Made by a program: the position numbers and the translations under genes. This document shows positions 57,274-64,000 of a DNA stretch of 64,000 nucleotides, piece after piece (positions within the stretch are counted from its first letter, which is position 1; each line of letters starts with the position of its first letter). The notes beneath the pieces were generated by a model. It was not told the origin of the DNA. It saw nothing but the letters and a program-made list of their open reading frames with translations, and did not search any database. This DNA is from Clytia hemisphaerica (lineage: Eukaryota > Cnidaria > Hydrozoa > Leptothecata > Clytiidae), in assembly GCA_902728285.1 (NCBI GenBank), contig CACVBU010001128.1, positions 1 to 64,000 on the forward strand. Reading direction: 5' to 3'.

Positions 57274-58980
57274 ATGGGTAAAACTAGCACAGAGAGATCA
57301 AGAGAAAAAAGAGCAATTATTTATCAGAACAAAAGGCTACATGGAAAGTTAAAGGATCAAGATCGCGAAAGAAAGAATGCTGCAAACAGAAAGGCAGCTT
57401 ACTGTAAGACAGAAAATCTAACCAGAATGAAGTTGTTTAGGGTTGTTAGGGTTAGGGTTACGGTTGACAAAGAAAAACTATAGAGCAAAACAGAAAGAGT
57501 TGAATAGGTTGCAAACCAGAACTGATAACACTTTTTCCACTCCACAAAAATCTATTGTAAAGAATAAGATGAGACGCTTGAGAAGATCTTATGAAAAAAA
57601 TAATACAAGCACTGGTGAACAGTCATCTTCATCAAATAATGAACACTCCTCTTCTTCAACAAGCTCCAGTACCCAAAATGAAGCTGTGGAGCCCAAGTCC
57701 ATCTCAGAACAGAAGAAGAAAGTAAAATCTAAACTGGTGCATGGTGGTCTCCCAGTTGGGCTTTAACACCAAAATGAGGCAAGAGCTTGGGGTAAATCTT
57801 TTGAACATTTCATTTAACTCAGAAAAGGAAGCTTTAACTGAGTTACAAGAACTAGTAAGAAAGTTTTTTCTACGAGATGATGTCTCGTGTATGTGTACGG
57901 ATAGAAAAAAATGAAGAAAAAACCTGCAGATCCCGACGAGATCCTGTCCCTCAGATATCTTTTGTGTTCAATTTCTTCATTATTTGAGAAATTCAAGGCT
58001 GAAAACTCCAACGAGTGCAGTTTATCATATTTTTCACAAAATTGCCCTTTCAATGTGGTGAAGCCTAACCCAAACGATTGGGGAACCTGTCTTTGTGTAA
58101 TGTGCTTGAATCCCGAAATAAAACTTGAGGCACTAAGCAAATTCACAAAACGCACTAACATAAGATGGAATGACACTATGGATTATCGCAATATTGATGA
58201 GCTTGTCAGAAAAGTTAAGGATCTTAACTTCAGTGCGCCTATTACATTTTCAGAATGGCAGAAAATTGAAACCACAAAGAAAAAAAAAAAGAAGGTTAAA
58301 GAAAGTTAGCCGTAAAGTTCTAGTAACTTTAAGTTTCACCAAATTCAAAAAAAAGACTTCTCAACAAATTGAAAATAATGCACGACCACAAGTCTCGTGT
58401 TCACTCGCAATACAAAGCATTTAAACTTGCAAGAGAAGAGGCCCAATCTAAGTCTGACGTTATCACCATTCAGCTCGATTGGTCAGAAAATGCCAAAATG
58501 CGACAAAGCCGTGAAGAAAAGTCAGCGTATTATCATGAAGATATACAGTCTGCCTTCCTCCAATGTACATATGGTTCGAAATAAGCAGATATTCTCGTTG
58601 CGCCATCAGTGATTGCACTGACCATAAAGCTCCTGCAGTCATGACAAGCATTCAACCAATTCTTGATGAACTAGTGAAGACTGGTGCCTGGTGCTAAGAA
58701 AATAAACTTTATTTCTGATTCGCCAACATCTCAGTACAGAAACAGAACCATGTGCTGGTTATTACATTCATATTTTGAATAATAAAATTGATATTAAATG
58801 GATTTGGCTTGAAAGTGGACATAGTAAAGGTATCCCAGATGGCATTGGGGCAACAGTAAAGAAAGCTCTTAAGGACATCTTATCATTCAATCCAGACCAA
58901 CCATTCTACACCGTTCACGATCTTATTCTATGTAACCTTCAAGAGTCTCCTCCCTCTAATTTTTGTCCTTTCCGCAACAT
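57274..58980 (+). pseudogene. decayed DDE-like transposase of the 3.34 kb element
   Basis: Fragments in different frames: a basic N-terminus (57274-57480) continuing at about 57480-57766, a middle with GTCLCVMCLNPE (57911-58309), then LDWSENAKMRQ near 58470, ISDSPTSQYRNR near 58710, and ESGHSKGIPDGIGATVKKA in 58775-58987. The D...D...E-like order and the GHxKGxxDGxG motif resemble an unnamed group of animal transposon proteins with SHGKGAVDGIGG-type motifs. Stops and frameshifts separate the pieces, so it is inactive. Confidence 0.7.
57437..57463 (+). repeat. short telomere-like TTAGGG run
   Basis: Three TTAGGG hexamers with one interrupted by GTTG lie inside the transposase reading frame at the point where the frame shifts between the first two fragments. 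The match to the vertebrate/invertebrate telomere hexamer may be coincidence or a repair scar. Confidence 0.6.
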
Positions 58981-59588
58981 TATTTGAAAACTAATTTATT
59001 TTATTTAGGAATACATAAAAAGTCATACTTATGATTTTTAAGCAATTTAAAAGTGTAAAATTGAATACTAAATACTTTAAACCATGAATATGCTTTCTTG
59101 ACAGTTTTTGAAAACAGTTGCATACTTAAAATTTCAGATTATGTCCTTTCCGCAACAGTTTGGTAAATTTTGATAGTGATAAGTAGTTTTAAGAGCAGAA
59201 AACAGTTGTTCTAAGTTGGTAACCAAGCTGGTCTTTATTTTGACCCAGTCTTGATGTTCCCCATTCAACAGGAAATTTTAAATGAGCTAAACTTGGTTTC
59301 AATAATTTCTTAACAAAAATTGATGACTCTACGAGAATGGTAAGGAAAGACTTAAAATTATTAGAAATCTTTGGGGCAGACTTCAGATTCAAGAAAGACA
59401 ATACTATAACTAACTTTTTAGGGCAAAATATTAGTTCCTAAACCAATTTGAAATTTGGCATTTTGGTACCCTGTTGCGGAAAGGACATGTACAACTTTGA
59501 GTAGAATCGCCCTGTATTAAGTGTCAAATTTTATTATTTTATAGATGAATATTTCTGGACAACTACATTTTGGTCAAAATTCAAGAAT

Positions 59589-59854
59589 GGGCTCTTCCAG
59601 AAAAAAACCATTCATGGGGAGTGGAGGATATATTGTCCAGGGGTATTGAAAAAACCCTGAAAAGCTGCCATGTCCATGGGGTGAATCTGCGATGTCCAGG
59701 GGTAAATATTTGTGTCCAGGGGGTCAACTTGATGCTTGTCCAGGGGTAAAACACGTGTCCAGGGGATGAAAAATCGAAATGTCCAGGGGTAGATCACAGA
59801 AAAAAATAATATATCCTCCACCCCCAATGAACGAATTTTTTCTGGAAAAGCCCA
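59589..59854. mobile_element. 266-bp MITE with repeated TGTCCAGGGG motifs
   Basis: Ends of about 50 bp pair in inverse: GGGCTCTTCCAGAAAA with TTTTCTGGAAAAGCCC, and GTGGAGGATATATT with its inverse. AAT flanks both sides. Inside, GTCCAGGGG (with small variations) occurs about seven times on the + strand. Confidence 0.7.
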
Positions 59855-59859
59855 ATAGA

Positions 59860-61081
59860 ACTTTAAGATTATAAATGTCTTTTCAGTTCAAGTTCTGTTA
59901 TTTTGATACAAAATGATTGAGAAATTTACTACAAAAAATTGAATACATATCTCTGCTTTTTTTTTGTAAATGTCACATTTTCTCACAGCAAAGCTGTTTC
60001 ATTTTAAATCATCTGATACTTTGAAGCTGAAAGGACTGATAAAACAAGATTAATTTTTTGGAACTTTTTTCAATCAAAAGTTAGGAACCATTAAAGGCAA
60101 AAATAAAATTTGGAATTATTTTACTTTACCTTCACTGTTCTCGAGACTTGACAAAATTGATAATAATACCTTGAAGGAAGAAATTTTGGCAGGAATTTAA
60201 TTTGGCGGGTGGTTGAAAAAGTTTTTTCAGAGGAATTTAATTTGGCAGATTGCTAGAAAAAAGAAATTAGGTGAGAATTTAATTTGGCGGTTGAAGGAAA
60301 TTTTTGGCCAAAAATTGTTACCAAATAAGCAAAAACCTGTTTTTAAGGCCTGAAATAGCACAAATTTGGAGAATACACGAGATAAATTAAATTTGGCGGG
60401 AATTTAATTTGACGTATGGCGGAATTCCTGGTAAATCCGCCAAATTTTATTTCCGTCATAATTTATTCCTTTAAGGTAGTCCTTGATTACAATCGACCTC
60501 TTTTTAATATTGAAATTCAACAAAATCTAATATTATTTTCATTTCCCATGAACATTTTTCATAGGACCAGTAAATATTTCTAACTTTTTTTGTTAATTGA
60601 ATAAAACGAAATGTTCCAAGTTTATTAAAGTTTCATGTAAAATGTATTCCTGCAGATTTCTTTTGATCATCTGCCAAATCTCTAAAAAACTTATTACGCC
60701 ATGTTTTTATTATCAAAACCCTGAGTTGAAAATCGTTTAAAGATTCAGAAAAATCTTAAAAATGGCAGGTATAAAGATTCACACAAGAATATCAAATTCA
60801 TTTTACTAGTCAGAAAACTCTTATTAATTAGAATTTAATTCCAAACTCTATACAATGATTCATAGCTAGCATTAAAATTTTCATAAAATTTCAAATGGGT
60901 ATTTTACATAATTCAATGTGTTCTCTAAATAAATTCTTAGTGAATGATGATATAGTAACAGAACAAAATTCACCAAAATTAGTTATCGCCAAAATTGAAA
61001 GAATTGCTTCCTCACCCTGCCTCACCATAATAAGGGCCCCTAATAAGTTCTTGCCAGAATTAAAATTTCCAGTGATTTTCC
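59860..61081. other. no recognisable gene
   Basis: AT-rich sequence with several AATTTGGCGG repeats between 60200 and 60440. No coding or RNA feature could be supported. Confidence 0.5.
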
Positions 61082-61084
61082 TAA

Positions 61085-61504
61085 GGGGCCGTCCACATAG
61101 TACGTACGCACTAAGGGGGAGAGGGGGTGTCTTCTCAAAACCATTTGCTTGCGTACAGAGGGGAAGGGGAAGGGGAGGGCGGGGTTTCGAAAGAAAAGTA
61201 AGTACGCGAAAAAAAAAATTCACAGCCCTTTTTTTGCTTGTAAAATTGGTTGAAAGAGAATAAAAAGAGAATTATTATTCGCTTGTTCCTTACAAAATAT
61301 CAGCTGTTTCTCTCTCATAGGAAAAGGGGAAAACCCAAGCCTTTTGAATTTGATTTTTTTTTCAGCCAGGGGGGGGGTGTGAATGAAAAAAGTACGTACT
61401 CACCAGGGGGTATAGCTATTTGCATCTGCTTGCCTATAGGGGGAGGGGTATATATATACTCAATTTTTGACATTTTAGTGGGTACGTACTATATGGACGG
61501 CCCC
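61085..61504. mobile_element. 420-bp PIF/Harbinger-like MITE
   Basis: Ends GGGGCCGTCCACATAGTACG and the near-exact inverse, flanked by TAA on both sides (61082-61084, 61505-61507). The GGGGCC start and 3-bp TAA duplication are typical of PIF/Harbinger MITEs. The interior has purine-rich GGGGAAGGGG and GGGGGGG runs. Confidence 0.8.
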
Positions 61505-61507
61505 TAA

Positions 61508-64000
61508 GTAACAACAAAGTTCTATTTGAAACACTAATTTTTTAGCATAAAAGAACCACTTTATATACTGTGCTATTTGCCCAAATTAGTTTTTGCCAAA
61601 ATTAAAAATTGGATTTCTCTTCAAAACCACATTTATAAAAAATTCTATTTTATTTAGCTCCTTGCCAAAATAAGTTCTCTCCACAGCTCTCCAAAGTAAT
61701 TGTATTCCCCAAATTCTTATTTTTTCGCAATTTTTGCCTCTTGCTGATTTCACCATTTTATCTCCAATTGTCCCTTTTCGTTAAATAATTGTTTTTCAGT
61801 GAAGTGAAAGTAACAAAGATCAAGCATTTTCACTCTTAATTGTTACACAGTCCATAAAGTGTCCATCAATCTTTTCTTTCTTATTATTTAAACCAGTTAA
61901 ACATCATAACAGTGGCCAAATGTTTAAAATTAACTTCAACTGACACTGATGACTGAGCAATGCATTTAGTTATTTAGCATCCTGGAAAACCAGGGCTAAC
62001 AAATAGTACAATCTCTCAGAGTTTTTATAGCTCATGCTTATTCCAATCAGCCAATTAGTCACAAAAGCAAGATGCAATGATGATGTTGAGGACATGATAC
62101 TTTTCATGTTTTTACACAACACAAAAACATTATGTTGTTGTACAAAAATCTGATTGAATTCATCCTACTGCTACTGTCACTGTCGTTCATCGTTCCCAGC
62201 TGTGGTGACATGATATGGGTGGACAATTGGAGTTTACGTTCTTGAGGCTGGATATAAAAATTCTATCGGCTACTTTTTGGATGAGCAGCGTCAGCAGAGT
62301 CAGCAGCAAAGCATTAGAGCTGTTGAAAATGTTTTATTTATTTTTCACATAGTCTAAAAGTGAGAAAGAAAGCAATATTTTCAAGGTTGAAATTTCTTTA
62401 GATTTGCTGAGTGTGTTTAAAGCCAGTTAATTTATAGCTTTAACTGTTTAAGACCAGTTCACAGCAGTTTTCTGCACCAACCCTAAAACAGCTCCCTAAA
62501 ACTTCACCACAAAAAAATATCCATATCAGAGAGCCAAATTTAAAAAACAGTAATTGGAAGTTGAGACTTATTGCAAGGCTACTAATTTATTTTGAGCCAG
62601 TAAAAAACCATTAAAAGACAGAGGAAAGCCATTCTCTATTCCAAACAACAAACACAGTCATTTTCTACTTGCATTTCCCTTCCAAATGTCCAAATCAACA
62701 TTATTTTCTTTTCCCATGCCAAATGGTCATACGGAGAAGAACTATTTACAGCATTTTGATATAAATTATTTTAGTAAGTGTGCTCGCAGCTCGGCTGTAC
62801 TTGTCTTCGCAACATATTGCCCACACTCAAGCTGCCAGAGTCCAAAGGTCGAAAAATATCAAGATTCTTGATATTTTCTCTTCTAAAGTACCAGGGCCCT
62901 AAACGATTCCTCCAATTATACGGTACTGGCCTCTTTAAGTCGTAGAATCGTTTATCGGCCCTGGCTCGCGAGGGTGTACTGTGTCAAAACTGATCGTTTT
63001 AGAAAACATGGATGTAGTTTTCTAAAATTTAAGAAAGTTTAACACCGCAGGCGATTTTTGGAAGTCTCTTTATGAAGAAAACAGTTCGGAAAGCTTTTAA
63101 AACTACTAGTAAATACCGAAATGCCGAAGCATTTTTAGGGAATTTACCGTCACCAGCAGCATTTCAAATACCAGAATACCGTACTTTTTTTCTTAAAATC
63201 CCAAAATACTGGACAGAAAAAAGGACGGCGACAATGTGAAATTGAAGGAAAAAGACACCACCATCCAAAGACTTTGGTAAGAAATCAGCCTTAAAAAAGG
63301 AAAGGAGAGAGCATTCCATTTCTAACTAAGAAGATGGAAGATACGGAAACCAGAACGCGTTAAAAATTATCAAAGAAGAATTCAAGGCAATATCTTTAAA
63401 AAACTTAACAGACTTACACCAACCACAATCATGGTCGTAATATTTGAGAAAAAAGGGAAATCCACCGGGAAGTTTTGTAACCACAGTCGATTTGTAAGTG
63501 CTCTAAAGTAGATTGGAAGGGTAGAGTTTTAACTCTGAGTTTTAACATGAGACTTAATACAATTAGGACAATAGGATCTGAGGATCCAAAAGTTCAAAAA
63601 TCCAAAAGTTCAAAAATGGTCCAATAAGGCTCATAATATAGCTATAGCCTATAAACCCGAGACAAATTGAAATATCCGATTGAATTTGAGAAATGGCCCA
63701 AAATTGATATTCTCGCTCGAGCTCCAAATTTCAAAAAACGTGGAAATATGCTGAATTCTCAATAGATTTCGACCATGATTGCAGGGTAAAGAAATAAATA
63801 TCAAATATCAACAAGAATAAGAAGAGTATGAAGAAAAGGACATTCAATCCAGGCCCCCGGCGGTTTGCGTGAATGGGCTTTTTCAGTTGGGTGAATGCGC
63901 GAAAATTGAAAAATAATTTGCGTAAATGCGTGAATTTCGAAAGAAAATTGCGTGATTGCGTGATGAATTGAGGGGCCGCTGGAGTCCGCTGGATGGCGAG
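61508..64000. other. no recognisable gene to the end of the window
   Basis: Short reading frames only; none has family signatures or exon-like splice borders. Any gene here would continue beyond the window. Confidence 0.45.

Larger units (their letters stand above)
56172..59512 (+). mobile_element. 3.34 kb DNA transposon with long inverted ends and decayed transposase
   Basis: Ends GGGAGATTCTACTCAAAGTT and the near-exact inverse (about 45 bp), flanked by TGTA on both sides (56168-56171 and 59513-59516). The motif TGTCCTTTCCGCAACA recurs at least seven times inside each subterminal region and is part of the end itself, a likely transposase-binding repeat. The interior codes on the + strand for fragments of one transposase (57274-58987). 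Confidence 0.85.

Overview
The window is AT-rich eukaryotic DNA from an animal genome. It carries two intron-containing genes with metazoan relatives (a TRAF-type RING/zinc-finger gene and a CEP192/SPD-2 centrosome gene) and a dense crop of short inverted-repeat DNA transposons. No lineage marker fixes the species. The moderately long introns and abundant MITEs suggest an early-branching or invertebrate metazoan, possibly a cnidarian; that placement is a low-confidence inference.

Layout. Bases 1-2375 hold only repeats. Bases 2376-8030 (+) are a seven-exon TRAF-like gene (about 509 aa: RING, run of TRAF zinc fingers, coiled coil, unusual C-terminus). Bases 8785-38288 (-) are a nearly complete CEP192/SPD-2 gene that I could thread through about 38 exons, mostly with matching splice phases, for about 2290 aa. 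The two genes converge tail to tail. Introns of CEP192 contain a 62-bp minisatellite of about 36 copies, a 173-bp hairpin, two related 1.4-1.5 kb repeats and many MITEs. Bases 38.3-43.1 kb show no gene. Bases 43.1-51.4 kb are a nest of transposons inserted in or next to each other; several have exact target-site duplications that I could read. Bases 53.1-54.2 kb hold a pair of related cysteine-spaced reading frames, one broken and one intact with a signal peptide. Bases 56.2-59.5 kb are a 3.3 kb DNA transposon with a decayed transposase. The rest, to 64 kb, is gene-free DNA with two further MITEs.

The two main genes are not an operon and have no obvious shared function: TRAF-type proteins act in receptor/ubiquitin signalling, CEP192 in centriole and spindle-pole assembly. 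The most interesting points are the tandemly duplicated Ig-like unit in CEP192, the TRAF-like protein without a recognisable MATH domain, the paired small cysteine-rich secreted-type reading frames, and a TTCGATT-rich transposon family with 6-bp target duplications.
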